A stretch of 64,000 bases of DNA from CAVVFX01 sp963747535 (GTDB lineage Bacteria; Acidobacteriota; Terriglobia; Bryobacterales; Bryobacteraceae), in contig CAVVFX010000002.1 of NCBI GenBank assembly GCA_963747535.1, positions 1,302,001 through 1,366,000 of the forward strand, given 5' to 3'. Below are positions 44,101-52,979 of the stretch, one piece after another. Below the pieces are notes generated by a model, which had not been told where the DNA came from, did not search any database, and saw nothing but the letters and a program-made list of their open reading frames with translations. The position numbers and the translations under genes are program-made. The first letter of the stretch is position 1. Each line of letters starts with the position of its first letter.

Positions 44101-44256
44101 GTTGGTGCCCTCCGTCAACGTGACGGTCTGGGTTGCCGGGACGGCGCGGGACTGGTCGCCGTGCAGAGTCGCCAGTCCGGCGATGAGAAGTACGCCCGCA
44201 GCGCAGATCAACGACAGCTTGTTCACAAATTTCGAATCGTCACTATCGCGGTTCAT
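41143..44256 (-). CDS. Exported amidohydrolase with N-terminal TolB-like propeller
   Basis: 1037 residues from the ATG at 44256, which overlaps the stop of the preceding gene (ATGA); the start at 44565 would lie inside that gene. A signal or anchor helix (LSLICAAGVLLIAGLATLHG) is followed by PD40/TolB repeats (FSPDGTRIAFGSD, WSPDGSEIAFVSG and others) to about residue 640. Then comes a metal-dependent amidohydrolase: VIPGLWESHTHEW with the HxH pair, later HVSA and VGTDSPL (Asp). Members include imidazolonepropionase- and prolidase-like enzymes; substrate unknown. Last gene of a three-gene operon. Confidence 0.9.
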   Translation of the reverse strand: MNRDSDDSKFVNKLSLICAAGVLLIAGLATLHGDQSRAVPATQTVTLTEGTNIAATVSPDQKTIVMDLQGSLWSIPFQGGPAKQLTDPLLEPARPDFSPKGALVAFQAYKGGTFHIWTMNPDGTGLRQRTDGHGDDREPRFSPDGTRIAFGSDRAFKGSYDIWVVDLASGKLTQWTSGPADEYEPAWSPDGSEIAFVSGTGTNGTTIQAVNAEGKLHTLVTAPTGAHLNSPSYSSDGKLSWIQFAATKSLLMVAGKPASTFDDVFPFPASWLPDGRLLYTGNGKIHVSSPGTSESSEIPFSARITLNRPAYARKHLDLESKGNKLVKGIVSPTLSPDGKRVVFEALNQLWLMEIGGKPQALTHDKFYKEDPAWSPDGKGIAYSSDKAGTPDLYLLDLATKTEKRLTSFEDSAEVSCAWSPDGKMLAYQDEHGATYTLDVATGAHKRVAAALFAPSKPSWSANGKTIAIGALKAYTARYREGTSQILTVNLDTGAQTFTEPAPFKSLSTRGEDGPLYSPDGKSVAFVMDSLLWIRPVDEHGVPAGPARKINSEVTDAPTWSGDSKQLLYLSNGKLRLISADGSNTRTIPVDLSWTHEPAPATRTIIHAGRMWDGRGAAERTDVDIIVVDGKIQAIEPHRDRTADAQAKLVDAANLTVIPGLWESHTHEWISGKFYGDRLGRLWMAYGITELQSEGDPVYRAAETREAFASGERVGPRYFASGEAIDGERIYYNFMRPTTSEAQLQLELSRAQALDYDLLKTYVRLPHAWQKIAMTFAHQKMGVPTASHYMLPGMAYGMDGMTHVSATARLGFAYTRSSGGVSYQDMRSLFEASGMFDISTAFGSSPLYAEDPQMVEDRRLLTLNTPWDQAVLRAKLALAQGKTPVIPEGAHLPPRMGSTADTLDGLRKEMQTVGDIVRHGGIILVGTDSPLDAVATALHLGLRAQVKYGLEPWQALQTATLLPAKAFGVEKDLGTLEPGKLADLAIVSGDPLKDIKAAANVQFVMKDGRLYSVAELMAPFTHASPDGGPVSGRASLHQ

Positions 44257-46001
44257 TGTTTCGGTAACCTCGCTAAAGCTGCACGCAGGGCCGGAGAATC
44301 CTCCACTGCCAGAGCGCGGCGGTAAAGCTCGGCTGCGGCAGGGTAATCCTGGAATTTGGTTTCGATGTAGGCGAGGACAGCCAACGCCTGAAAATCGTTG
44401 GGCCGGTCGGTCAACACCCGCCGCACGCGATCGCGGGCTTCGTCCAGATGCCCGGAGAGCGCATCCACACGGGCCAATTCGACCTGTGCGTCGGGGGTCG
44501 CGCCTTTGCTCCGCGACAGTTCGAGATTCTTGCGCGCCTGATCGAGGTTGCCTCGCATCAGCCACTGATGAGCCACGAAAGCGGCCCGCAGAGAGGGCGC
44601 CAGATTGGCGTTGAACGATAGCAGCCTGTCATCCGCTTGGTCGGGAGTCTCTTTAGCGACAACATATGCGGTGGTTCGCGCGTCGTTCGCGGTGATGGCT
44701 TCGAGTTGGTAGGTGCCGGGCTCCATTCCCGCGAACGGCAGTTCGACAATCGAGAATGATTTGGCATCGGTAACGGAGCGCCACCTGACCTCTGAGCCTC
44801 TACGCAGCATCCACGTGACTTTTTCCGGAGCCGGCAGGAGAACCGCGGCGAACCGGCCGGTCGAGTTCAAATGGACTTGCCTGCCGTCGAATTCGAATGC
44901 CGTCTGGCGGCGATCGACGTCGGTTAACGGATCGGTCCGGAAGATGTCGCTCATCGCCACCTGATCCTTCACTACCAGCGGATACGCGTAGTTCCTGCTG
45001 TCGACGGTGAACATCACCTGGTATGCTCCAGGCAACAAATCGAGGCGATGCGTATACGCCACGGAGGCGGCTTTAGGAAAGCTCAGATGGAGCTGGTTCT
45101 TATAGACGCTGGCAGTATCCTGCAAGACTTCGATGTCCAGTTGGTGCTGCACGGCGGTTTCCAGTTTCAGATCCACTTGCGATCCACTGTAAGGAGAAGC
45201 CGTCACGATGATATCTAGCTTCGGCTTAGACAGTATGAGCCGGGAAGTGACCCGTGTTTCAGGCGGTTTTCGAAGCAGAGTCTGGGGAGAAGTGATCTGG
45301 CCCAGGATCTCGTCGTTGCCGCTGTACTTGATGCCGGTCGCGATGTTGACGGCCGCGGTGACGACTTCGTCCTCCGCGGGCGGGACTTTGAGACTGCTGC
45401 GGATGTCGTTCTCGGTGATCTCGTCGTTGGGGCCGAACATGCCGTAAGTTGCCGCTTCCGGGATCAGCAAGGCGCGAATCGTGTCCACGGTGGGCGAGTA
45501 GAGCCTCGGGAGACCCACACTGTTCGGCTGGTAGAAGATCAGGCGCAGTTCCGTATTCAAGATGCCCGGCACTACATCGTAATACCAGATCTCCATGGGC
45601 ACGAAGATTCTGGAGGAAGGCAGACGGGTAATTGTCGTAGGCGGTCCAAGAGCCAGGTAGACGCGGCCCGGATCGGTATTGGCGCCGGATGCAGGCCTGG
45701 TCGAGCCGAAAGCCGCGTCGACAAACTGGATGCGCTTGAAGTACTCTTCGCCGGTAATGGCTTTGCCCGTCCAGAAATTCTCTTCGAACTTCGCGCGGTC
45801 GTCTGAGGAAAGGCCGAGATAGGCTTTCTTCTCTGCCGACGTCAGAATGGGCGAGACCAGATCGAGCCAGGTAGTCGACTGGGCAGATGCGGAGAGGGGT
45901 AGGAGAAGCAGCGCGGCGAGATGGGGGAGGCGGCTGCTGCGCAGCCGGGCAGACCACAAAAAACGATGGTCTGCCCCACGGGGGTTGCGGGTGGTTCGCA
46001 T
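44253..46001 (-). CDS. GWxTD-domain protein with TPR tail
   Basis: 582 residues from the ATG at 46001, four bases after the stop of the TonB receptor gene. A secretion signal (LPHLAALLLLPLSASAQ) is preceded by a 25-residue basic stretch that is encoded by a repeated hairpin sequence. The GWxTD-type region follows (FEENFWTGKAITGEEYFKRI, RVYLALGPPTTITRLPSS, EIWYYDV), then beta-rich repeats and C-terminal TPR helices (DFQALAVLAYIETKFQDYPA). GWxTD proteins are common in Acidobacteria and of unknown function. Its place between a TonB receptor and an amidohydrolase suggests a periplasmic role in the same pathway. Confidence 0.82.
   Translation of the reverse strand: MRTTRNPRGADHRFLWSARLRSSRLPHLAALLLLPLSASAQSTTWLDLVSPILTSAEKKAYLGLSSDDRAKFEENFWTGKAITGEEYFKRIQFVDAAFGSTRPASGANTDPGRVYLALGPPTTITRLPSSRIFVPMEIWYYDVVPGILNTELRLIFYQPNSVGLPRLYSPTVDTIRALLIPEAATYGMFGPNDEITENDIRSSLKVPPAEDEVVTAAVNIATGIKYSGNDEILGQITSPQTLLRKPPETRVTSRLILSKPKLDIIVTASPYSGSQVDLKLETAVQHQLDIEVLQDTASVYKNQLHLSFPKAASVAYTHRLDLLPGAYQVMFTVDSRNYAYPLVVKDQVAMSDIFRTDPLTDVDRRQTAFEFDGRQVHLNSTGRFAAVLLPAPEKVTWMLRRGSEVRWRSVTDAKSFSIVELPFAGMEPGTYQLEAITANDARTTAYVVAKETPDQADDRLLSFNANLAPSLRAAFVAHQWLMRGNLDQARKNLELSRSKGATPDAQVELARVDALSGHLDEARDRVRRVLTDRPNDFQALAVLAYIETKFQDYPAAAELYRRALAVEDSPALRAALARLPKQ
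45939..45984. repeat. Hairpin repeat, copy 1, inside the GWxTD coding region
   Basis: GGGCAGACCA (45947-45956), 10-base loop, TGGTCTGCCC (45967-45976), a perfect stem. The flanks GCGCAGCC on the left and CACGGGGG on the right are shared with copy 2 at 49346-49390. It encodes the residues just before the signal peptide of the GWxTD protein. Confidence 0.8.
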
Positions 46002-46005
46002 GACT

Positions 46006-48834
46006 TTAGAACTCGATGCGGCCGGCAAACTGGAGCATGCGTGCGGCGTACGCCAGATCTGTATTCTGGACGGGTGCGTTGTAACTCGAAACGTTCACCA
46101 CGGTCTGGTAACTACCGAAATTCGCGTGGTTGAACAGGTTGAAGGCTTCGATCATGGGAATGAAGCGGATGCGGTCCTTGAGCGTGAAGGTCTTGGAGAG
46201 CCGCATATCGACGCGTTCTATCGGATTGCCCACCAGCGCATCACGTTTCACCAGATCGTACGCCACGCCGTTCAATGTCATGCTCGTAATATCCGACGCC
46301 GGTCCGTAGTAAGCCGAGGAGGCCGTGAAGAGGCGATCGTTCACGCCAGTCGCATTGAAAGGATTCTGATTGGCCGTGACCTGGAAATTCTGGCCCGATC
46401 CGAAGTGGAAACTGCCGCTCAGCGAGAAGCCCCACTTCAACTGATACGACGCGGCGATGGTCATGGTCGCGGTTTGATTGTCCGGCGATGTGCCCCATTC
46501 GGCTGCCAGGTTCATCTGATTATTGGGATAGTAGAATGCGCCGGTGGTGGAGTCTTTCAGATGCGCGAGCGTGAAGGCGCCGGAGACCGAGAAGTTTTGG
46601 GCAAAGCGGTGCTGCACTCCGACCTGGAGCGTATTATCGATGGAGCCCGCGGCGGCCGGCGTGGTGAAGTTCAGAATCCCCGCAAAATTCGGGTTGGGAC
46701 GTCCCAGGCTTGGGTTGGCCAGATAGCCGGTGGCGGGATTGTAGAAGACATTGGCGTCGGTGCGTTCCCAGTCGTGATAAATGCGGAAGTGCGCATAATC
46801 GGCGGATAGCGTCCAACTCTTGGAGATCTGATGCTCGACCCCGATACTCAGTTGCAGCGAGTAAGGCGTCTGTACATTCGGACCCAGAGTCTGGATGGTT
46901 TGGGCGGCCACGGGAACCGCTCCGGAAAGGAAATCCTGGCCGGTGGTGGTTCCGAAGGGTGCGGCCAGGTTGACGGGATTGGTGGCCGTGCCGGTTACGG
47001 TCGGCGAGATGGTCGTCTGACCGTTGAAGATCGTATCATCGATGCTCGCGTTCGCCTGAATGTCAGCGTAGAAGAGACCGCCGCCACCGCGGATCACGGT
47101 CCGGCGCGAACCGGTGACATCCCAGGCAAAGCCCACGCGAGGCTGGAACAGAAGATTCTGGTTGTCGTGCGGAGTCTGGACGCCGCTCCTCAGAGTCAGG
47201 TTCGGATTAAAGATGCCGAGATCGTTGTCGTAGCGCAGTCCCAGATTCAACGTCAGCTTGCGAGTTACCTTCCAATCGTCCTGGAACCACAGGCCCATCT
47301 CGTTGGTCGGCAGGCTGTAGAGATAATTGCCGAAGCCCTGCGTGTAGGAGGTGGCATAGGGGCCTAGTGCCGCGATGTTCCAGGTGGACGGATCATTCCA
47401 CGTGGGGAAGACCTGGGCCAGGTTCAAGGAGCTCACGCCCGAAGAAAAGGATAAGACCGTTCCGCGCACATTCTGCCCGAAGTTGCCGGAGTAGAGATTG
47501 TGTTGATAGTCGATGCCGGCCCGGAGGCTATGCGAACCCTTCAGCCAGAACAGATCGTCACGATACTGATAGGTGTTCTGTCCAAGCTGCTGAGGGTAGT
47601 TGTACGGACCGCCGACGGTGATAGTGGGCAATCGGTATTCCTGGCTTTCGACCAGATTCTCGTTCGCCCAATCGAAGTGATTGAAGCCGAACTTGAGTTC
47701 GTTCACGATGGACGGCGTGGCTGTCCACGTCCAGTTACCGAGGACCGCGTAGCTGGTGCGCGTGGAGTCGGTGGCGCGCGTCGGCGAGGCACTGCCGGTG
47801 ACGTTATTGAACGGCTCCTGCCACGTATAGCCGGTGGCGCGGATAGAGAAACGGTTGGTCGAGTTCAACTGGTAGTCGGTATGCAGCAGGTAGCTGTTGG
47901 TCCGCAGCTCGTTGGCGAACGTGTAACTCAAGCCGCCGAAGCCGGTAGGAGTGTCGAAAATCGTGTTGGGCTGCCGCTCACCCTCGTAGGCGAAGAAGAA
48001 GAAGAGTTTTTCTTTCAGGATTGGGCCGCCGAACGTCCCGCCGAACTGCTGATCGGAGAAAGGCAGCACTTTGTGCGCCACCGAATCGGCCGCATTGAAA
48101 TCGGAGTTGCGGAAATAGCCGTAGAGAGTTCCGTGATACGCATTGGTGCCGGACTTGGTTTGCACGTTGACCTGCATGCGCGCCGACCTCCCCAGGGTCG
48201 CATCGAAGCGATTGGTGATGATCTGAAACTGATCGATTGCGTCCTGGCTGTATTGCGGCTCGCCAAAAGCATCGGCGGCGGAGTTCTGCGTGACCTGCTG
48301 GCCATCCACGTTGATCTGCAACTTCCCGCCATCGGTGGTGCCGAGCGGAGAGTTAGTGACATCGTTACTCGTGATGCCCGGGACCATCATGGCCAGTTGC
48401 AGATAGTTACGGCCGTTCAAAGGAATCTTGCTGACTTCAGTCGGGCTGACATCCCCGGAAATCGTGGACGTGCTGGTGTCCACCGCGGCAGCCGCGGCTT
48501 CGACTGCGACGGAGGCACTCGCGGTAGCCAGTTGCATGGCGATGTCGATGGTGGCCACCTGGCCGACGAGCAGCGAAAACGTCCGTTCGGCCGGCGTGAA
48601 TCCGGGGGCTTCGAAGCGGATCACATATTTCGCCGCGCGCAGCGCGGGAAACTGATAAATGCCTTGCGAGTTCGAGATGGTCTTGATCCTGGCTCCGTCG
48701 TCTGCCGTGGCAGTGACCACGGCGGCATCGATGCTCGCGGCCGTGGGATCGGTGATTCGTCCACTGATGGCGGTCTGTTGGGCGAGCGAGATGCCGGCTG
48801 TAAATACAATGAGTGCAGCGAGCTGTCGGGTCAT
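46006..48834 (-). CDS. TonB-dependent receptor with carboxypeptidase-regulatory N-domain
   Basis: 942 residues from the ATG at 48834, preceded by AAGGAGAG. A signal peptide ends SLAQQ. A CarboxypepD-reg domain (SGRITDPTAASIDAAVVTATA, then FSLLVGQVATIDIAMQL) precedes the plug (VSKIPLNGRNYLQLAMMVPG, NVDGQQVTQNS) and the outer-membrane barrel, ending in LQFAGRIEF with a terminal Phe. It is an Oar/Cna-B-like receptor, probably importing a carbohydrate or peptide. It is the first gene of the operon with the GWxTD and amidohydrolase genes. Unbroken over 2.8 kb. Confidence 0.92.
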   Translation of the reverse strand: MTRQLAALIVFTAGISLAQQTAISGRITDPTAASIDAAVVTATADDGARIKTISNSQGIYQFPALRAAKYVIRFEAPGFTPAERTFSLLVGQVATIDIAMQLATASASVAVEAAAAAVDTSTSTISGDVSPTEVSKIPLNGRNYLQLAMMVPGITSNDVTNSPLGTTDGGKLQINVDGQQVTQNSAADAFGEPQYSQDAIDQFQIITNRFDATLGRSARMQVNVQTKSGTNAYHGTLYGYFRNSDFNAADSVAHKVLPFSDQQFGGTFGGPILKEKLFFFFAYEGERQPNTIFDTPTGFGGLSYTFANELRTNSYLLHTDYQLNSTNRFSIRATGYTWQEPFNNVTGSASPTRATDSTRTSYAVLGNWTWTATPSIVNELKFGFNHFDWANENLVESQEYRLPTITVGGPYNYPQQLGQNTYQYRDDLFWLKGSHSLRAGIDYQHNLYSGNFGQNVRGTVLSFSSGVSSLNLAQVFPTWNDPSTWNIAALGPYATSYTQGFGNYLYSLPTNEMGLWFQDDWKVTRKLTLNLGLRYDNDLGIFNPNLTLRSGVQTPHDNQNLLFQPRVGFAWDVTGSRRTVIRGGGGLFYADIQANASIDDTIFNGQTTISPTVTGTATNPVNLAAPFGTTTGQDFLSGAVPVAAQTIQTLGPNVQTPYSLQLSIGVEHQISKSWTLSADYAHFRIYHDWERTDANVFYNPATGYLANPSLGRPNPNFAGILNFTTPAAAGSIDNTLQVGVQHRFAQNFSVSGAFTLAHLKDSTTGAFYYPNNQMNLAAEWGTSPDNQTATMTIAASYQLKWGFSLSGSFHFGSGQNFQVTANQNPFNATGVNDRLFTASSAYYGPASDITSMTLNGVAYDLVKRDALVGNPIERVDMRLSKTFTLKDRIRFIPMIEAFNLFNHANFGSYQTVVNVSSYNAPVQNTDLAYAARMLQFAGRIEF

Positions 48835-49490
48835 GAAACTCTCCTTGTCGTTGGCAGAATCTGGCACTACGGCGCGTATAGAAACGCGCGCAGACAATCT
48901 TCTGGACAGGAGAAAGGCTCAGCAAGGAGGGCGTGTAAAAAGCAGCAGACAGAGCTGAGATTGAAACGGGTTAGAAATCATTGTCAACCAGCGCAAAGGC
49001 AAATGTCAAACCGATGCATGCGATCGGGTCGCGGATTTAATCTTTTAGTGGCGTGGGGCGGGTCAATCCTGGCCGCAGCCGCTTTTCAAGCAGCTCACGG
49101 CTGCTGCGCAGCCCCGGACTATAGTCATTTGAATTTCAACTTCTTGCGAGCCAGCGGGCACTTGTGATGGCGAAAGCTCGTTTCTCCGGCTTCGTCTCGA
49201 ATGGTCGGGCGAGAGGCAAAGCCGCAGAAACAGCCGCGACCCAGGCCGCTTCGCACACCAAAGCCTGTCGCTTGGGAGACAAGGGCGACCAGGGGGTCGC
49301 ATGCGGACGTGGGCGTCCGCCAAAAGGCCAAAGCCGAGGGCCGCCGCGCAGCCGGCAGACCACAAAAAACGATGGTCTGCCCTACGGGGGCCAGTGACTG
49401 GCAGTTTCAGACCCCTTTGGAGCGTGCCTTCGCGGCGCGCTAGCGCGGCTGAAAGCTGGCAGCAGCCAGGATTATTGGTTGCCTCGCGAG
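48835..49490. other. Intergenic region with repeat copy 2
   Basis: Contains the promoter of the TonB receptor operon near its left end. At 49088-49102 it has GGCTGCTGCGCAGCC, a palindrome also found at 45932-45946 directly before hairpin copy 1, and at 49346-49390 the second hairpin. Small frames here show no family motif. Confidence 0.5.
49346..49390. repeat. Hairpin repeat, copy 2, intergenic
   Basis: GGCAGACCA (49354-49362), 10-base loop, TGGTCTGCC (49373-49381). The 45 bases match copy 1 apart from one missing G and a C/T change. Here it lies outside any gene. Confidence 0.8.
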
Positions 49491-50198
49491 CTAATTCTTG
49501 GTCAGGCTCAGGCCGGTGACGACGACCTCGGTATTGTGGGCGAAGCGCAGCCCATAGATGCCGTCGGTGGATTTGAGCTTGCCATCCGTCACCACCGCGG
49601 ATTTATCGTAAGTGGCCACGACCGTACCGTTGATGGCGCAGTCCACCTTATCGCCCTTCACCGACATCGCGATCTCCTGTGACACCGGCTCTCCCGGGCC
49701 TGCTGCCTTGTTGACGGCGGCGTTCATCTCGCCTCGCCTGCCGTTCATCTGAAACGGCGCCGGTCCGAATCCGCGCACGATGAAATTCCCATTGCCGTAC
49801 GCCGCGCAGTAGAGATAGCTCTGCTGGTCAGTTCCCAGACCGTTGCCTGCGATGACGATGCCGTAGGGGTGAGGATGACTGTTCAGGTTCATGTATTTGG
49901 GCTCTTTGAACGTCGCCTTCACCGTGTAGTTGCCAGTGGCTTTGTTGGCCGGATTCCAATAAGTCACCGCCGGACCCGTAGTCACACGCAGATCCTTGCC
50001 GTCTTTTGCTAACTTCGCGTTGTTGAGCGACTGTCCTGCCTTTTCCTCACTCGCATCGATCTTTCCTGTCCAGCCAGGGACGGAAATGCCGCCGCCCGGA
50101 ACAGCGCGTGAACTCTCGTCTGAAGCCTGTGGATTGGCCATCGCGGGCGTGAGCATGACGATAGCGATTGTAAGCTGGGGAAGGTGGACGAAACGCAT
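49491..50198 (-). CDS. Exported hypothetical protein, jelly-roll-like
   Basis: 235 residues from the ATG at 50198, chosen because AAAGGA stands seven bases before it; the start at 50213 lacks one. A signal peptide ends AMANPQ. The body alternates short strands (ATGNYTVKATFKEPKYMNLN, GIVIAGNGLG, EPVSQEIAMSVKGDKVDCAI) and ends with VVVTGLSL, a pattern like DUF1080/laminin-G-type sandwich proteins that bind or cleave glycans. I cannot assign a family firmly. It is divergent from the ABC permease. Confidence 0.6.
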   Translation of the reverse strand: MRFVHLPQLTIAIVMLTPAMANPQASDESSRAVPGGGISVPGWTGKIDASEEKAGQSLNNAKLAKDGKDLRVTTGPAVTYWNPANKATGNYTVKATFKEPKYMNLNSHPHPYGIVIAGNGLGTDQQSYLYCAAYGNGNFIVRGFGPAPFQMNGRRGEMNAAVNKAAGPGEPVSQEIAMSVKGDKVDCAINGTVVATYDKSAVVTDGKLKSTDGIYGLRFAHNTEVVVTGLSLTKN

Positions 50199-50318
50199 AC
50201 AGTGTCCTTTCATGGGAAAGTTGGCAGCTATGATTATAACGGCTCCCCGAACTCGAAAAAGGACCTGCCCGGTAACCTTTACTGCGGAGTACGGTAAAGG
50301 TATAGAGGCGTTTGCGAC

Positions 50319-52814
50319 ATGCTGAAGCTTGCGCGGTGGCTTGACTCATTTCGTGCCGACGCCGTCTTTGGATGGCGGCAGCTGAGGAAGAACAAAGTTA
50401 CGTCCGCGGCGGCGATACTATCGCTGGCGCTGGCCGTCGGGGCATGCACATCGGCATTCCGTCTTATCGATGCTCTTCTGCTGCGCCCTCTACCCGTCGC
50501 CGAGCCCGAACGGTTGCACGTGGTGGCTTTCGCCGGACCCGACGCGAGGGACGGCAAGATGGTGGAATACGACAGTTGCTCGTATCCTATGTTCACTCGC
50601 ATGCGCGATGCCGTAAAAGAGCAGGCCGAACTATTTGCAGTCTCCTATGCGGACCGCAGCGATCTGACTTACGGCTCGGACCAGGAGATGGAGCGAGCCC
50701 ACCTGCAGTATGTCTCGGGACGGATGTTTCCGGTGTTCGGCCTGCATCCAGCCCTGGGAAGGCTGCTCACCGAACGTGACGACCTGAAGCCCGGTGCGCA
50801 TCCTTACGCGGTGATCTCCTTTGACTATTGGAAGCTGCGCTTTGGCCGCGATCCCAAGGTGCTTGGCCGTACCTTTCGCATGGACGACAGGGTCTACCAG
50901 ATCGTGGGCGTCTCGGAGCAGCGCTTCACTGGAACCGAAACCGGTATCGTGACCGACATCTTCATCCCCATGATGATGAAGAATCCCCGTACGCTGAACA
51001 GCAAAAACAATTTCTGGCTCAGGACGTTTGTGAAGCTCAAGCCCGGAGTTTCGCCGGGACCTATTCACGACCGGTTGAGCGCAACCTTTCGAGCTCTCCA
51101 GATCGAACGCGCTAAGAGTTTCCCGGGTCTCTCCAAAGCGGCTCTGGATCGTTTTTTCAAAGAGACGCTGTTGCTGGAGCCTGCTGCTGCCGGGCGCTCA
51201 AATATGCAGAGAGACTACCGCCCTTCGCTGGTAGCGATCGCCATACTGGTGGCGCTGGTGTTGCTGATTGCCTGCGCGAACGTGGCGAACCTGATGACCG
51301 CCAGGGCTGCCTCGCGGGCGCGTGAAATGGCGCTGCGTATCTCGATCGGCGCCGGCCGGGGGCGGCTGGTGCAGCTCGTGATGCTGGAGAGCGTCTGGCT
51401 GGCGGTGCTCGCTACCATGGCCGGAACGTTGTTCGCAGGGTGGGCCGCGCCGGTGGTCCTCGGCATGATCAATCCACCGGACGACCCTGCACGGCTGATC
51501 CTGCCGGCCGACTGGCGCGTGCTCGCCTTCGGCTTAGTGCTGGTCACGGGTGTAACGATTCTCTTCGGTCTCACGCCGGCGCTCCGAGCATCTTCCGTGA
51601 AGCCTGCGAGCGCACTCAAGGGCGGAGAGGATCCGCATTCGCGGCGGCATTTGATGCATTCGCTGATCGCCGTACAGGTGGCGTTTTGTTTTCTGGTGCT
51701 GTTCGTTGCCGGTCTGTTCGTTACGACCTTTGAGAAGCTCTCGAACCAGGCCACGGGTTTTTCCTCGGAGCGAATTCTCAATCTCGAGACCGTCACGCGC
51801 CATCCGCAACTTCCGGCTTACTGGGACGAAGTGACCGCACATCTGCGCGCCGTGCCCGGTGTCGAGAAGGTTGCGCTCACGGGTTATCCGCTGCTGAGCG
51901 GCGAGAGCAATGTCGGCGATATTTCGATCAACGGCGCACCGCCAAACGAAGTGTTTTCGGACTTTCTCAGCGTTTCTCCGGGCTGGGCGGACACCATGAA
52001 AATTCCCTTCATCAACGGCAGAGACTTTCGCGCCACGGATGCGAATCCTTCCGTTGCAATTGTCAATCAGGCGTTCGCGAAGCAATACTTCGACGGTCAG
52101 GATCCTACCGGAAAACGCTTCGACAGAATGGACGCGACCGGCCGGCGTGTGGCCATCGAGATCGTGGGTTTCGTCCACGATGCAAGGTCGAGGGACATGC
52201 GCCGGCCCATCCGCCCGACAGCCTGGATTCCCTTCTACTCGGTTGACACCAATGGCTCGTCACGGCCGTCGAGCCGGGGAACCTTTATCGTGCGCACCGC
52301 GCAGCGCGACCCGCTCCAGCTAGCGTCAACATTGCGTGCGGCAGTGTCGAGCGGACAGAGCGAATTCCACGTCAACAATATCCGGACGCAGGTGGAGATC
52401 AATCAATCACAGACCGTCCGGGAGCGGCTGCTCGCTGTCCTGGCGCTATTTTTCGCGGCCGTCGCGCTGTTGCTGGCGGGGGTTGGTTTGTATGGGGTAC
52501 TCGATTACTCGGTGCTGCAGCGGAGGCGTGAGATCGGAATCCGCATGGCGATCGGAGCACGCGCGGGAGCCATTGCGCGGCACATCACGCTGGAGGTCTT
52601 TGCCATGGTGCTCGCGGGGTCCATTGCGGGCCTTGCGCTCGGTATCGCGTCGGTGCGATACATTGAGACTCTGTTCTTTCAGGTCAAAGGCACCGACCTC
52701 AGCATGCTGGCACTTCCGTCATTGACGATTGTGGCGGCGGCGTTACTGGCGGCGCTGCCGGCGGTGATCCATGCGGTCCGCATCGACCCCGCTGAGACGC
52801 TCCGCTCGGAATAG
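50319..52814 (+). CDS. MacB/FtsX-type ABC permease of the ADOP group
   Basis: 831 residues. An N-terminal membrane helix follows DAVFGWRQLRKNKVTSAAAI, then a MacB periplasmic core (VAEPERLHVVAF, FDYWKLRFGRDPKVLGRTFR). A first FtsX block has three helices (ILVALVLLIACANVANLMTA, then AREMALRISIGAGRGRLVQL). A second periplasmic core (VAIVNQAFAKQYF) and a second FtsX block (RREIGIRMAIGARAGAIARH) complete it. This duplicated form without an adjacent ATPase gene is the acidobacterial duplicated orphan permease (TIGR03434). The role is unknown, perhaps lipoprotein or peptide efflux. Confidence 0.9.
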   Translation: MLKLARWLDSFRADAVFGWRQLRKNKVTSAAAILSLALAVGACTSAFRLIDALLLRPLPVAEPERLHVVAFAGPDARDGKMVEYDSCSYPMFTRMRDAVKEQAELFAVSYADRSDLTYGSDQEMERAHLQYVSGRMFPVFGLHPALGRLLTERDDLKPGAHPYAVISFDYWKLRFGRDPKVLGRTFRMDDRVYQIVGVSEQRFTGTETGIVTDIFIPMMMKNPRTLNSKNNFWLRTFVKLKPGVSPGPIHDRLSATFRALQIERAKSFPGLSKAALDRFFKETLLLEPAAAGRSNMQRDYRPSLVAIAILVALVLLIACANVANLMTARAASRAREMALRISIGAGRGRLVQLVMLESVWLAVLATMAGTLFAGWAAPVVLGMINPPDDPARLILPADWRVLAFGLVLVTGVTILFGLTPALRASSVKPASALKGGEDPHSRRHLMHSLIAVQVAFCFLVLFVAGLFVTTFEKLSNQATGFSSERILNLETVTRHPQLPAYWDEVTAHLRAVPGVEKVALTGYPLLSGESNVGDISINGAPPNEVFSDFLSVSPGWADTMKIPFINGRDFRATDANPSVAIVNQAFAKQYFDGQDPTGKRFDRMDATGRRVAIEIVGFVHDARSRDMRRPIRPTAWIPFYSVDTNGSSRPSSRGTFIVRTAQRDPLQLASTLRAAVSSGQSEFHVNNIRTQVEINQSQTVRERLLAVLALFFAAVALLLAGVGLYGVLDYSVLQRRREIGIRMAIGARAGAIARHITLEVFAMVLAGSIAGLALGIASVRYIETLFFQVKGTDLSMLALPSLTIVAAALLAALPAVIHAVRIDPAETLRSE

Positions 52815-52979
52815 GAGGCCAATTGTAGAGTAGGACCTTAGCTTATCAGGGCTGAGATCCACGATGGGGCAGTATTTTCTGGATGCTGTGCTGGCATTTA
52901 TCGTCGAGGACAGGCGGAGCGGCCTGCCTGTGGCGACGACCGCCAGCTATTGGGCTAATGTGGCAGACTGATAGCTGGA

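Noticed and set aside
45259..45957. A 232-codon minus-strand frame overlapping the GWxTD gene
   Set aside because: Same strand but another frame; its composition (Arg/Pro/His-rich) is typical of a shifted reading of the real gene.
47500..49167. A 555-codon open frame on the + strand
   Set aside because: It is antisense to the TonB receptor, which is well supported by signal peptide, plug and barrel. No motif in the + frame.
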